Counted from the stretch's first letter, positions 55,701 through 63,900 are shown. The stretch is 64,000 nt of DNA from Callorhinus ursinus (GCF_003265705.1 NW_020312935.1:2159769-2223768); one strand, 5' to 3'. Program-made: numbers and translations. The notes: generated by a model from the letters alone, not told the origin.

Positions 55701-58257
55701 TTAGTTTGAGATGTTGATCAGATAAAGGGAAGAGGAAAGGGATATTTTATATTCAAATGTTTATAACAGAAACTATCAGTGACTCGCTCACATTCCAGAG
55801 GCACTCACCATTCCTTTGAAGGCTAAACCCATTCCAACCACAAGCATCTTCAACTCTTTGCCTGAGGCATGCTCTGGCCTCAGGAGCTCACTCCAGCAGA
55901 GGAGTAAGACAAGGCAGATTACCAGTATGGGGGAGTTAACACCCTCAGGTGCAGCCTTCAACCAATGACTGGGTGGTGAGCTGGGATCACTCTGAGGCAT
56001 GTTCTACACTTCCTCTCCCAGTTCTCCTGAGGGATTGAATCCCAGGTGCCCATGGCAGTGATTTTAATACTGATTTTCTTTATAGGCCTCCTGTCTTTTT
56101 TTTTTTTTGACTCACTTCTCCACTCTCCCTCTGGGATCACCTCTTGAATTAACTACTTTACATTCATCTCCTTGTCTTAGGCTCTGCTGTTGGGAAACCC
56201 AAACTTACACAGAAGTTTGATGCTACTGTGCAACAAAGTATTGGGGAAACTTGGTGGAATGCCTAGAGTAATTTTTTCCAATGTTTTCCCAGCTTGAGAT
56301 CATTTTCAGTGACTGCTAGTTACCAGATCCCACTGCAATTCTCCCCCTTCTCCTTAGTAGTTGAGGCTTGACTTTATTTGGGACAGCAGTGCATGTCACT
56401 GAAATACATTTCCTTGGCTTCCTAGGAACTAGCTGTAGTCACGTGACTAACTCTGGCCAATGATACATAAATGAAAGTGTGGTGTGGGGCTTCTAGAAAG
56501 TGTCCTTAAAAGAGCAGAGTGTGTCTTTTTTCCCCTCACCTCCTTCCCTGCCCCCATCCTGATTGTTTGGAACAAGGATGTGATGGTTGGAGCTCCAGCA
56601 GCCACCTTGGGAGATCTAGAAAATAGAAGTTTTGAGTGGATGGTGGTGGACCCAAAAGATAGGACCCTAGGTACCTGATGACACATGCAGTTCCCGTAAC
56701 AGTCCTAGACCACCTATCTCCAGCCTTCCTCTATATGTCAGAGAAATAAACTATCCAAAGTCACTATTACCTTGGGGTTTTCTGTTACATGCAGAAAGAA
56801 TCCCAACTAATTCAGGGTTGCTCTACCCAGGCTGGACTCTTATTTAGGAACTGGCCGGTTTTAACACAGCCCTGCTTTAGTTTTATTAAACTATGGTTTG
56901 TGTTCACAGGCTTTGTCCTCAATTATACTTTGTAGGATAGCCTTTCTCGGTTTCTTTCCCTCCCAATCCTGTTCAGCAAATTCTCATAATATTCCCTTTA
57001 AAAAAATTCTACAGTCCTCTAAGTCCTCATAAAGCTCCCGGAGTTAGTCCTTAAGCAACAGCACCATCCTAGACAGTCCTTGGAATTTTATCTCTAAAGG
57101 CCAAGGGAGAAAATGCCAGGGTCGGCTGTCTGTCTTATTACTTAGAACCCAGTTTCACCGCTGCTAGCACTACCACTGTTCAACTGGTTTAAATTCTATA
57201 GTTTGGTCTTTGGAATTTACTCAGGATTCCACAAAGATGCTCTTTCTGGTTTAAAAATAGTACTATCTTGGGACACGGATGGCAATGAATGTCCAAAATA
57301 TACCTAAGTCTATTTGATCTAAAACTCCAGCCTGAAAAAAATGACTGATCTCGTACTCTCAAAGATTGACTGAGACTCAATGTCTGGTTATCTTATCAGC
57401 TATCCAAGTGCTAGGAATTTTTATATTATCAAAATCTGATTTTTCTAAAAATACTTCATTTAATGGACTTTATACCTTTTTTTTATAACCCTCAGAGACC
57501 TAGAGTCTTTTGCATTTAAATTGCAATGATAGGGCGCCTGGGTGGCTCAGTTGGTTAAGCGACTGCCTTCGGCTCAGGTCATGATCCTGGAGTCCCGGGA
57601 TCGAGTCCCACATCGGGCTCCCTGCTCAGCGGGGAGTCTGCTTCTCCCTCTGGCCCTCCCCCCACTCATGTGCTTTCTCTCTTTCATTCTTTCTCTCAAA
57701 AAAAAAAAAATAAATTGCAATGATAATAGGATGGAAATGATGGACCTATATGCATACCACACACACAAAGACACAAACATCACATGTCCCACATATATTG
57801 ATACTGGAGCTCTCACCCAATTATGCCATTCTCTTTAGTTCCCTCTGTTTGGCTTCAGAAAGATTAAGAATTAAAGAGGGAAAGTTGATAAAACCTGCTC
57901 AAGATGTTGAGAAGCTCTCCTCTGTAAGGCCAGTGTCTGCTTTCTAGTAGGTGTGGCCTGATTTCTGTAGGTACATGGGCATATGAGACATTTCCATAGT
58001 TAGTCTATCAATACCTCATCTTCTTTCAGTTTGCAGTGATGGTGGAGAAGAACAAGGTCAGAAGTCTGCTTCTCTAGGACAGACTGATACTGCAGGAGGG
58101 AACAGTAAGAAGTCTGCAACTCCTCAGTGCGAAACTCCAGTTCTTGCTGAAGAGCTAGCAATTTTTTCTTGAGTTGTTGGAGTTGTCTCAGATGGCACTG
58201 TTTACTGGGCTCAAACTCCATCCGTGACTCCTCGAATGCTAATGCTTGTTTCTTATT
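28195..58257 (-). CDS. PMFBP1: PMFBP1, polyamine-modulated factor 1 binding protein 1, N-terminally partial
   Basis: Testis coiled-coil protein; in mammals it sits in the sperm head-tail coupling apparatus between SUN5 and SPATA6, and its loss gives acephalic sperm (family knowledge). Exons 5' to 3': 58015-58257, 54616-54837, 49085-49255, 47729-47839, 44401-44527, 44140-44297, 42463-42703, 40348-40537, 40031-40184, 38774-38941, 38368-38505, 33992-34156, 33277-33444, 32800-32967, 31866-31969, 31215-31289, 28760-28998, 28195-28211. They total 2,859 nt, open throughout: 952 codons plus TAG. Human is about 1,000 residues, so roughly 50 N-terminal residues are missing to the right. The product is heptad-rich Leu/Glu/Lys/Gln almost throughout, ending in a non-coiled tail PHCSGSSYC. 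Many exons are phase 0-0. One donor is GC (after 44140). Confidence 0.95.
28760..28998 (-). CDS. PMFBP1: PMFBP1 penultimate coding exon
   Basis: Acceptor CTTCCCTAG, donor CAG|GTATGT. Encodes the end of the coiled coil ([20 protein letters not shown]) and the tail [14 protein letters not shown]. Read-through past the donor would stop at 28725. Confidence 0.93.
29625..29890 (+). repeat. MIR SINE, well preserved
   Basis: Sense MIR from the tRNA-like part ('GTTCGAATTCTGGTTCCGCC') through 'AAGATTAAATAAATTAATAC' and 'GCACTTAGAACAGTGCTTCAC'. Intron of PMFBP1. Confidence 0.85.
30385..30610 (-). repeat. hAT-type MER element (MER5/MER58-like), tentative
   Basis: The left end 'AGAGCTTTCCACCTGGGG' and right end 'TTGGGAGCCACTGCTCTAG' look like ends of a small non-autonomous hAT element. 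Orientation and family are uncertain. Confidence 0.35.
31215..31289 (-). CDS. PMFBP1: PMFBP1 coding exon (KIANEKLGN...)
   Basis: Acceptor TTTTATTACAG, donor GGA|GTAAGT. Encodes [20 protein letters not shown]. Confidence 0.93.
31707..31779 (+). repeat. (TG)n(CG)n tract, 73-bp alternating purine-pyrimidine
   Basis: Uninterrupted alternation of purine and pyrimidine: (GT)n, then (GC)n, then GTGCACACGTGTGTGCATG. It is intronic, 87 bp downstream of a PMFBP1 donor in the direction of transcription. Z-DNA-forming in principle. Confidence 0.95.
31866..31969 (-). CDS. PMFBP1: PMFBP1 coding exon (PVCVPQRS...KEQ)
   Basis: Acceptor CTTCTTGTACCAAAG. It must end at AA|GTACGT so that the next exon's G completes Lys and reads KIANEK. 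Use of the overlapping AC|GTAAGG donor 4 nt later shifts the frame. Encodes [20 protein letters not shown]. Confidence 0.88.
32800..32967 (-). CDS. PMFBP1: PMFBP1 coding exon, 56 codons
   Basis: Acceptor CCTGAGCAG, donor GAG|GTGGGC, both phase 0. Coiled coil [20 protein letters not shown]. Confidence 0.94.
33277..33444 (-). CDS. PMFBP1: PMFBP1 coding exon, 56 codons
   Basis: Acceptor TTACGAAAG (poor pyrimidine tract), donor GAG|GTGAGG, both phase 0. Coiled coil [20 protein letters not shown]. Confidence 0.92.
33992..34156 (-). CDS. PMFBP1: PMFBP1 coding exon, 55 codons
   Basis: Acceptor CCTCCTAAAG, donor AAA|GTAAGC, both phase 0. Coiled coil [20 protein letters not shown]. Confidence 0.93.
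34500..34690 (+). repeat. L2 3' end
   Basis: 'CTGCTGTATCCCCACTGCCTA', 'GTGCTCAGTAAATACTAAATC' and 'TTTGACTGAATGAA' are the sense L2 3' terminus. Confidence 0.75.
34810..35040 (+). repeat. MIR SINE
   Basis: 'GTCATTTACTTAATCTCTCTG', 'GCTTCAGTTTCCTCTTCTG' and 'GATGATCAAATGAGATTATA' follow the sense MIR order. Confidence 0.75.
36040..36440 (+). repeat. L2 fragment
   Basis: 'CTCCTAACTGGATTCCTCATT', 'CTCCTAGAATAAAACCCTAAA' and 'CCTTGATTACTACACTCCAG' resemble the L2 3' region. Confidence 0.65.
36480..36860 (+). repeat. L1 ORF2 fragment, degenerate
   Basis: 'GGTTTAGAGAATTGTTGTTGC' and 'GATATAATCATCTACCTAGAA' correspond to the reverse-transcriptase region of L1 ORF2 with frame breaks. Confidence 0.6.
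37300..37515 (-). repeat. hAT-Charlie-type MER fragment, tentative
   Basis: 'GGTAGCTGCTAGCCACATGAGG' and 'GGCTAGTGGACATTGTATATTAG' match ends of a common hAT-type element built around 'agccacatgtggctagtggc'. Confidence 0.45.
37700..37920 (+). repeat. MIR SINE
   Basis: 'GATCCAGGTTCAAACAGTGG', 'TTACCTTGAGCCCCAGCC', 'CTCTGTAAAATGAGGATCG' and 'CAGTCAATAAATGATG' in sense MIR order. Confidence 0.75.
38368..38505 (-). CDS. PMFBP1: PMFBP1 coding exon, 46 codons
   Basis: Acceptor GGGGGAGCAG, donor GAG|GTGAGT, both phase 0. Coiled coil [20 protein letters not shown]. Confidence 0.93.
38774..38941 (-). CDS. PMFBP1: PMFBP1 coding exon, 56 codons, next to a SINE
   Basis: Acceptor TTTATTTCTCAG, donor ATG|GTGAGA, both phase 0. 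Coiled coil [21 protein letters not shown] CanSINE begins about 20 nt upstream of the acceptor, so the normal branch-point zone is interrupted. Confidence 0.92.
38963..39187 (+). repeat. CanSINE abutting a PMFBP1 3' splice site
   Basis: Full SINE (GGCACCTGGGTGGCTCAG to AAATAAATAAATAAACCC plus a T-rich end), antisense to PMFBP1. Perfect target duplication AAAGACCGGCCT at 38951-38962 and 39188-39199. Confidence 0.95.
39593..39820 (-). repeat. CanSINE with long target duplication
   Basis: Antisense copy ending CACCCAGGCGCCCC. TGTCCTCTGACTGTTTTT occurs at 39574-39591 and 39821-39838. Confidence 0.94.
40031..40184 (-). CDS. PMFBP1: PMFBP1 coding exon, about 51 codons
   Basis: Acceptor TTTGCTTTAG, donor CAG|GTATAA. 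Coiled coil [20 protein letters not shown]. Confidence 0.93.
40348..40537 (-). CDS. PMFBP1: PMFBP1 coding exon, about 63 codons
   Basis: Acceptor GGGTTCCACAG, donor AG|GTACCA. Coiled coil [20 protein letters not shown]. Confidence 0.93.
40620..42400. other. PMFBP1 intron, mostly unassigned
   Basis: No exon is recognised on either strand. 41836-41960 resembles antisense old L1 ('ACAGGTCAGCGG', 'GCAGCCATTACCAGTACC'). The remainder is purine-rich single-copy-looking sequence. Confidence 0.5.
42463..42703 (-). CDS. PMFBP1: PMFBP1 coding exon, about 80 codons
   Basis: Acceptor GCTTTCCTTAG, then [16 protein letters not shown] in phase 0; donor CTG|GTGAGG, phase 1. The phase-0 start fixes the GC donor of the preceding exon. 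Confidence 0.94.
42840..43400 (+). repeat. L2 3' region, long
   Basis: 'CAAAACCCTCCACTGGCTCC', 'GCTCATGATCTGGTCTGACC' and 'AGAATGTAAGCCCCAGGGGAG', then the 3' end 'TGGTTGAATGAATATATGAAT'. Confidence 0.8.
44140..44297 (-). CDS. PMFBP1: PMFBP1 coding exon with GC 5' splice site
   Basis: Acceptor CGCCGTAG, donor AAG|GCAAGA. Encodes [20 protein letters not shown] through KLGLKKDK. Only the GC site joins in frame to LLQEKDEM of the next exon. Confidence 0.9.
44401..44527 (-). CDS. PMFBP1: PMFBP1 coding exon, about 42 codons
   Basis: Acceptor CCTGCCCAG, donor AGG|GTAAAC, phase 1. Coiled coil [20 protein letters not shown]. Confidence 0.94.
44690..44860 (+). repeat. Old L1 3' terminus
   Basis: 'GGGATGGTTGCCCAACCTTGTG', 'AACCACTGAATTGTACACTTT' and 'TTAATTATATCTCAATTAAAC' are the classic old L1 3' end. 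Confidence 0.7.
44910..45610 (+). repeat. Ancient mammalian repeat ('CTATGTGCCAGGCACTGT' family)
   Basis: 'ACACCTACTATGTGCCAGGC', 'CATGGAGCTGACCTTATAGTG' and 'ACAGGTGCTATAGAAGAAAAG' in the usual order. A second copy lies at 60045-60960. I cannot name the family with certainty. Confidence 0.55.
45860..45990 (+). repeat. Old L1 3' terminus
   Basis: 'GTTGCACAACAGTGTAAATAT', 'GAAATGTACACTTAAATGTG' and 'GGCAAACTTAATGTTATGTG' match an L1M 3' end. Confidence 0.6.
46355..47016 (+). repeat. 5'-truncated L1 (662 bp) with 16-bp target duplication
   Basis: The end of ORF2 ('TACCTTATGAGCCAGCAATC', 'TTTATTGCAGTTTTATTTAC') and the 3' UTR with A-rich tail. Perfect duplication AAGATCTCACCTAGGA at 46339-46354 and 47017-47032. 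It contains a (TA)n run at 46592-46612. ORF2 remnant only, not coding-competent. Confidence 0.92.
47438..47633 (+). repeat. CanSINE with target duplication
   Basis: GGGGCGCCTGGGTGGCTCAG head. ATATTATGTAAA at 47426-47437 and 47634-47645. Confidence 0.95.
47729..47839 (-). CDS. PMFBP1: PMFBP1 coding exon, 37 codons
   Basis: Acceptor CATTTGCAG, donor AAG|GTGGGA, both phase 0. Encodes [20 protein letters not shown] and [16 protein letters not shown], a coil break. Confidence 0.94.
48390..48880 (-). repeat. Old L1 fragment split by a SINE
   Basis: 'GGCTGCATATTATTCTACAATATGG' type sequence (written here in parts) and 'CCTTATTGATGAGCACTTAGG' are antisense L1 3' region. The two halves flank the CanSINE at 48554-48782. 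Confidence 0.6.
48554..48782 (-). repeat. CanSINE nested in old L1
   Basis: AAAGATTTTATTTATTTATT to GAGCCACCCAGGCGCCC. Target duplication GGTATTTCTTTTTT at 48540-48553 and 48783-48796. Confidence 0.93.
49085..49255 (-). CDS. PMFBP1: PMFBP1 coding exon, 57 codons
   Basis: Acceptor CAAATATCCCAG, donor TTG|GTAAGT, both phase 0. Encodes [20 protein letters not shown] and [20 protein letters not shown]. No long ORF with an internal Met marks it; found by translation of the minus strand. Confidence 0.93.
49400..50300 (-). repeat. Old L1 3' region, antisense, degenerate
   Basis: AT-rich, with 'AAAAAGTTCAAACAGTTCAC', 'CCTATTGATGGGAATATAGA' and 'AAATGAATATTTTTGCACATA' in the order of antisense L1M sequence. 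Confidence 0.55.
50497..50586 (+). repeat. Minimal 62-bp L1 3'-end insertion with 14-bp duplications
   Basis: 50511-50572 is the last piece of the L1 3' UTR ('ACTAATGATGTATTGTATGG') plus an A-rich tail. It is flanked by perfect AGAAATAGTTTATG at 50497-50510 and 50573-50586. Confidence 0.9.
52490..52565 (+). repeat. (TATC)n microsatellite
   Basis: Imperfect TATC/CATC tetranucleotide run inside the L1 remnant. Confidence 0.85.
52693..52883 (+). repeat. CanSINE of an older subfamily
   Basis: Head GGTGCCTGGGTGGCTCAG but body 'GTGTCTGACTCTTGATTTTGG' and 'GGGTCGTGAGATCAAGCC', the older lineage. Imperfect flanking duplication AGAAATAAAACCTA / AGAAAGAAAACCTA. Confidence 0.9.
53159..53595 (+). repeat. 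Probable solo LTR inserted in L1
   Basis: About 437 bp of GC-richer sequence splits the L1 ORF2 and begins TGTGGTGGG. It has a TATA-like GGTAAAAGGCC and a direct repeat GTTAG on both sides (53154-53158, 53596-53600). The family is not identified; the LTR call is structural inference. Confidence 0.5.
54616..54837 (-). CDS. PMFBP1: PMFBP1 coding exon, 74 codons
   Basis: Acceptor ACACCAACAG, donor CAG|GTAGGA, both phase 0. Coiled coil [20 protein letters not shown] and [20 protein letters not shown]. Confidence 0.95.
55000..55150 (+). repeat. L2 3' end fragment
   Basis: 'GGTAAGCTTCTTAAAGGCAGG' and 'GTCAATAAGGACTTGTTAG' resemble the L2 3' end. Confidence 0.55.
55160..57515. other. PMFBP1 intron, largely unassigned
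   Basis: No exon recognised. Contains a T-rich run near 56097 and otherwise moderately AT-rich sequence that I cannot place in a repeat family. Confidence 0.5.
57532..57710 (+). repeat. CanSINE with 15-bp target duplication
   Basis: GGGCGCCTGGGTGGCTCAG head and poly(A) tail. TAAATTGCAATGATA at 57517-57531 and 57711-57725. Confidence 0.95.
58015..58257 (-). CDS. PMFBP1: PMFBP1 most 5' coding exon in window, 81 codons
   Basis: Acceptor CTCAATTGCAG, donor GAG|GTATTG, both phase 0. Coiled coil [20 protein letters not shown]. Starts [10 protein letters not shown] with no family-like start Met, so upstream exons must exist. Confidence 0.94.
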
Positions 58258-58824
58258 CTGCAATTGAGATAGAATATATGGGAAAAAAACTTTAGGTTGT
58301 CACTAAGTATACATTCATTCTTTGATTTTTTCATTTGTTCAACCATTGACAACCATCTATCCATCCTTTTATCCACAGGGCACTTAGTAAATATGTCACT
58401 CTATCTACAATGAAACATCATTTTGGATTTCCATCCTGTAAGGAGGATTTGGAAAGAACAAAAAAATCCTAGTTCTTTCCTACTAGTTAGATCTACCATT
58501 CATATTATTTAGGCCAGAAGAAAAAACATACACCTAAAGGACCTAGAAAGTTATATAAAGATACACACAATAATATGATTTTTTTTTTTTTTTGTCTTCA
58601 CAATTAAAGATAACCCAACTGATCTAGAACACAATGGATTTCTGGTCAGAGTTCTTGGACTAAACTTGATTTACACTTAGATAAAAGGATAAACTCTTGG
58701 GTGTGCTCTTGGGGAAACAGCTTTCTGGAGGGTTGGGAAATGGCAGGCAGAGATTATTCAGGCATATCTGGGCACTGGCTCTGTTGTCTCCTCCTGAAGG
58801 AAGATGTGACCTTGTAGATGCTGA

Positions 58825-58825
<1 letters not shown>

Positions 58826-58905
<80 letters not shown>

Positions 58906-58914
58906 TCTCTTCCT
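58826..58914 (+). repeat. Compound (TG)n(AG)n microsatellite
   Basis: About 17 TG units run directly into about 19 AG units, pure apart from one GG near the end. Reading frames across it are artefacts. Confidence 0.97.
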
Positions 58915-59159
58915 GCCAATCCACAATCAACTTGAAATGCTGCTAGACCCATCCTACATTTTCATTCATTCATTCAATAAACATGTTGAGAACCTACTTT
59001 GTATCAGGTATGCTGCTGGTAGGATACATCCCTGAGTTGTTTATTTCAGTATAGGTGAGGTCTTTGCACGGAAGTTTCTATATTTTCTTGCCTAACATCC
59101 CTGATGACATGTGAAAGAGAGGTGGATGAAGAGGGGTGGCCCATGGGCATTCCTTAATT

Positions 59160-59420
59160 CCCCTCTCTGCTTATTATCCTCTTACTTATTCTTTAAAATC
59201 CTGTCCAATTTTTGCTCTCCTTCCTGTTTTCCCTGCAAAGCCATCTTTGCACCAATACTACATTTATTGGCATGTCTTTAATATGGCAATTCATATTCTG
59301 CTTTGCGTTGCAGTGACCTCTGTGTGTCTTATCTTCTAATTAGATTATAAACCCCTGGAGGTCAGGGGCCATGTCCACTTCTATAGGATCTAGACTAAAG
59401 GTTTATACACAGTTAGGTAT
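59160..59420 (+). repeat. L2 3' end fragment
   Basis: 'GATTATAAACCCCTGGAGGTC' and 'GGGGCCATGTCCACTTCTATAG' match the L2 3' region. Confidence 0.65.
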
Positions 59421-59529
59421 CGAAGGAAAGTAGGAACTTAAATAGAGAATAGGTAATCTCACTGGCTCCCCAAAATTTGAGCTTGTGGCCTTGGCCTCAT
59501 TAACAGTACTTTCAAACTTTCTAAAAATT

Positions 59530-60015
59530 AACTTTTTTTTACAGTTTTATTGAGGTATACTTTGTATATCATAAAATTTAACCACTGTTAAGTATATAGT
59601 TCAATGATTTGTAGAAAATTTATGGAGTTGTGCAACCATTATTAGAATCCGGTTTTACAACATTTCCATCGCCTCAAAAAAATTCCCTCTCACCCATTTG
59701 TCACTCTTGTTCCTACCCCAGCTCCAGGCAACCACTAATCTGCTTTCTGCCTCTATGGGTTTGCCCTTTCCAGACATTTCATATAAATGAAATTGTATAA
59801 TACGTCATCTTTAGTGTCTGGCTTCTTTAACTTAGCATAATGTTTTAAGGTTCATCCAAGCTATAGCAAGAATCAGTATTTTGTTCTTTTTTATTGCTGA
59901 ATAGTTTGAATATACCATATTTTGTTTATCTGTTCACCAGTTGATGGACATTTGGATTGTTTCAGTTTTTGGCTATCATGAATATTGCTGCTATGAGCAT
60001 TAACATAGTAGCCAT
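59530..60015 (-). repeat. Old L1 3' region, antisense
   Basis: 'TTTATTGAGGTATACTTTGTA', 'CAGGCAACCACTAATCTGC', 'GTCTGGCTTCTTTAACTTAGC' and 'GGACATTTGGATTGTTTC' are diagnostic antisense L1 3' segments. Confidence 0.8.
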
Positions 60016-60044
60016 TTATGGATGTGATATTTTCCTTTAATTAA

Positions 60045-60960
60045 TTTGTTTAGCAAACATCACGGTGCACCTACTGTGTGTCAGGCACTGTAGTAGGTAA
60101 TGGGGATATAGAAGTGTATAAAACAGACAGAATCCCTGTCTTCATGCAGTTTGCATCTGTGGGGATGTGGGAGGCAGCAAGTTAAATAAGTAAATTATGT
60201 AGTGTAATAAAAGGAAAAAGCGCTATGGAGGAGAGTAAAGCAGGGGAGGGAGACGAGGAATGCTTGCATGGAGGCAGCTGTAATATTGATTTAAGTATTT
60301 TCATGGAGTTTGCAGACACAGAAGACACTCTCTACAGCAGGAACACTCCAGGGAGAGATAATAGCAAGTGCTAGGGCCTGGAGTGCCCAGTGGTGTCTGA
60401 GGAACCACTTTGTTCTGGCTGGAGCAGAGAGAGTAAGGGGGAGAGTGGTACCAGATGAGGTGAGAAAGGAAAGGGAGGTGAGCTCCTTTAGGGCCATGTA
60501 GGCCATTCTAAAGACCTTAACTTTCCCTTTCAGTGGGATAAAAGGACACTGGAGGTTACTGAACAGACAAGTGAAATGATGTCCTTTAGCTCTTACAAAG
60601 GACACACTGGCTGTTCTACTGAAAATCAACTATAGGTGGGCAAAGATGAAAGCAGAGAGACCAGCAAGGAGGCTGCTGCAAGAATCCAGGCAAGAAGGGA
60701 TGGGGGCATGGACCAAGTTGGAAGTTGGGAGAAATGGCTGGATCATGGATATATTTTAAAAGTAGATCTCATGGGATAGGCGGCTGTGTTAGATGTGGGA
60801 TGGTGGGAAATGATGGTCATCCAAGGCAGGATGACTCCAAGGTTTTGGTCTGAGTAACTGAAGATAGAATTTTAATTAGAGTAATTCTGTGAGAGCTGGG
60901 ACTGCAAAGAGGGAAAATATTCTCTAGTGAGAGTGAGGGGGGGTGGCTCAGGTAAGATAA
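60045..60960 (+). repeat. Ancient mammalian repeat, second and longer copy
   Basis: 'ACCTACTGTGTGTCAGGCAC', then 'GGCCATGTAGGCCATTCTAAA', 'GAGGCTGCTGCAAGAATCC' and 'GATGACTCCAAGGTTTTGG' in the order of a widespread long mammalian repeat; family name uncertain. Confidence 0.6.
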
Positions 60961-61688
60961 GGGAGGCTCAGCCCAGCTCCAAACCAGAAAGACAACAGCT
61001 GATTGTGTCAGCTCATTCTCAATGAGAAGACTTAAAATGGACCACTATGGTCATCAGCAAGAAATCCTAGGCAAAGACAAGCTGAACTCTTGGCCTGAAT
61101 ATCTGATGTATGTGGCTGGAGGGAGGTTAATGATATTTCTTTCTTAAGCCAAACAGTGCTGAATTTTGTATTTACTCTGTGCAGCTATAATTGCCAACAT
61201 TTATATTAGATGTTTTTAGTTAAGTGTTCTCATTCTTTTCAAGGTAAGAATGTTGCTATTCTCACAACTCATCCATGAAGGGACTTGGGAGTGGCATATG
61301 TGTGGGTGTTCATGCACACATACAGGTATAGGGGGATGTTCTCAACAGCCCAAGAGTTCTGACTATACAGGTAAGCTGGGAGGTGGGAAGCTACTAGGAA
61401 AAAGACATGGTCAAGAATGAATACCTAATGTGGTTAGAACTAAAGCAAAGGAGTGAACATCGTGGGGTAGGGTTAATTCAGAGGACTTATTTTAGTGAAG
61501 CAGAATCCTTATCAAATTGTGCCCAAATTCTGTTTTTCTTGGCTTTGTTGAAGTTGACTTGATCTCTGACAATTTAACTAATTGACTCAGTTGAAAACTA
61601 ACTGTGGTCTATTTTTCATTCTTTCTTAGCTTCACCTTATTTTCATATCCCTATTTTCTCTTCATTATACAAAAGAATGAAAGAAGCA

Positions 61689-61726
61689 CCGTTTTTTGTT
61701 TTGTTTTGTTTTTTTGTTTTTAAGCC
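61689..61726 (+). repeat. (GTTTT)n simple repeat
   Basis: GTTTTTTGTTTTGTTTTG followed by T-rich sequence. Confidence 0.85.
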
Positions 61727-62379
61727 AAACCCTTTCTTTAGGGCTTCCCCTTCTAGTATGTGGTACATCATCTATTCTTAGGTGTGTTCATAATCGTTCT
61801 TTGGCTTAAAAGATACATGCCTTTTCCTGTGTGTATAAAGCTTAGCAACCTGTCAGTGATACTGGTGAACTGTTAGTAACTTCTCTTCCCCAGAGGTCAT
61901 GTTGAATGTTTTGGGTTTAATTCTGGTTTGAAGTAACATGATAGACAAATCAGATGATGTGAGCTCATCCAAATCTTCCAGTACAGGGCAAACATAGCGC
62001 CTGACCAAATTTGTCTGGTTACAAATATCCAAGAACTGCTCATATATGCAGAGAAACTTGAGTTTCCTTGGATGAGACTTTTAAACATTTGTACACTATA
62101 GGCACCTATGGGTTTAGAGGAATCAAGTTTCAAAGTCTTGGAGAAATGCCTAGACTTATTTGAGACCTATTAAATTTCTACTTATTTATCCTTAAGTATT
62201 CAAAAGATTATTTTTCTTAATTCTAAATGAATAGAAAAAGACATGCTATGGATTAAGCCTACATTTCACTCATATATGTGCCAGAGAGCAGTGTGATAAA
62301 GGCATCAATATATTCCCTATTTACTTCTTTGTCTTTCTTTTTTAAAGTTTTCTTTCTAGTGAAGACAGACATTTTATTA

Positions 62380-63230
62380 GATTCTGCTTTGGCCTTTAAA
62401 CTGAGATTTGGAGAAAATGAGAAAGTTGGAAGTATTCTTCCAGAAGTGAGATTAGTTCTTAGAGTGACCATCCACAGTTGGACATGATTCTGGAGGTTGT
62501 GTGGTCCACCATGTTTCTCAGATAGATTTCTATCCAGGCCTCAGCTCTCTCAAAAAATGGAGAGCACTGGCCACCAGTAGGAACCTGTTCCCATATTTAG
62601 TCAATTTTTCAGCCCTACTTATGGTCAAAGAGATTATAGCTATTGCTCTTTCCTTGCCTATGTGGCTACTTGATCACAGAAGGAAATTAATTGGCCTGGC
62701 ATGATTTGCCTTTTGAGAAATCACTTTGGTTTCTACCCAATACTTTGTGCTTTTCAAGTTGATGCTAATTGATTGATGTTAAGTTCTATATTTTCCCTGA
62801 TATTGAAGTTAAGCTGACAGGTCTATAATTACCAGGATTGTCCTTTTTCCCTTTTTAAAAAGATGAGCACTTCATTTACCTTTTTTCAGTCTACAGGGAC
62901 TTTCTTTATCCTCTTGAGTTCTCAAAAATAATCGCTAGCAGCTATGTAATAACACCTGACAATTCCTTAAGTACTCTTCAAAGTATGTCATCAGGTCCTG
63001 CTGATTTGCCTAAAGCCGGCTTTTCAAAATACTTTTTAACCATTTTATTCCCTATTCTAGTTTGCACTAACTCTCTTCTGTTTCAGGTTGGCATTGCTCT
63101 GGTAACTGGATCCCTACTGCTTTTTCCTCTTCATTTAAGAACTGAAAGTCTCATTTTTCCCCATTGTCACGAACTTCTTTCCCTATCTTTGAGGTGTTAA
63201 GTGAGATATTTTCTCTGTAACCCTGGTTTA
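62380..63230. repeat. Candidate CR1/L3-type ancient LINE fossil
   Basis: 'GCTGACAGGTCTATAATTACC', 'CAGTCTACAGGGACTTTC', 'CAAAAATAATCGCTAGCAGC' and 'TCATCAGGTCCTGCTGATTTG' resemble the order seen in very old CR1/L3-like reverse-transcriptase remnants. Recognition is from memory and tentative. Confidence 0.4.
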
Positions 63231-63419
63231 GCCTTTTATCACTAGATAGGTCTATCAGTTACTTTTTATATCCTCTACAAAGTACATTTCTTGTTTTGGT
63301 AGAGTGTAGAACTGGGTGTTAAGTGATATGCATTTCTTTTGGTTACATCTTCATGGCATAGACATTTTTCTTGTCTGTGATCTCTGCTTACCAGAGAGTC
63401 CCTTTAAAGAAAAAAAGAA

Positions 63420-63900
63420 ACCCCTTATTTTGGAATAATTTTAGATTTACAGAAAAATTGCAGTAGTATATAGAGTTTCCATATGCTCTTCACCCATCTT
63501 TCCCTAAGATTAACATTTTACATAATCGTGGTACATTTGTCCCACTAGGAAATTAACATTGGTAGGTTGCTATTACCTAACCTACATCTTCATTTGGATT
63601 TTATCAGTTTTTCCATTAATGTTTGTTTTTTTTCTGTTCTAGGATCCAATCCCAGATCCCACATTGCATTTAGCAGTTCCACTTAAAATTTTTTTTTCAT
63701 TCCCAATGACTCAAAGTGATATTTCTGTGTCATAATTTCCATCAAGGATGTATTAACCCATACTTGACTAGTTACTTTTATCTTCAGAACTCACACTTCT
63801 TTACATAATTTTATGCTAAGAATAGTGTCCTTCATCTACTTCAAAGATGAGTTTGACAATCTGGGCTCTACTAAATATCAGGGCCTTCTCCCCATGCCAC
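63420..63900 (-). repeat. Old L1 3' region, antisense
   Basis: 'GGAATAATTTTAGATTTACAG', 'AGTTTCCATATGCTCTTCACC' and 'CAGTTTTTCCATTAATG' are antisense L1M sequence. Confidence 0.7.

Noticed and set aside
58660..59035. ORFs of 64-112 residues on both strands
   Set aside because: They read through the (TG)n(AG)n microsatellite and translate as VCVCVC/ERERER runs.
61897..62133. 78-residue minus-strand ORF as a possible PMFBP1 5' exon
   Set aside because: Aromatic and serine-rich, not heptad-like, with no resemblance to the PMFBP1 N-terminal coiled coil and no convincing phase-0 donor.
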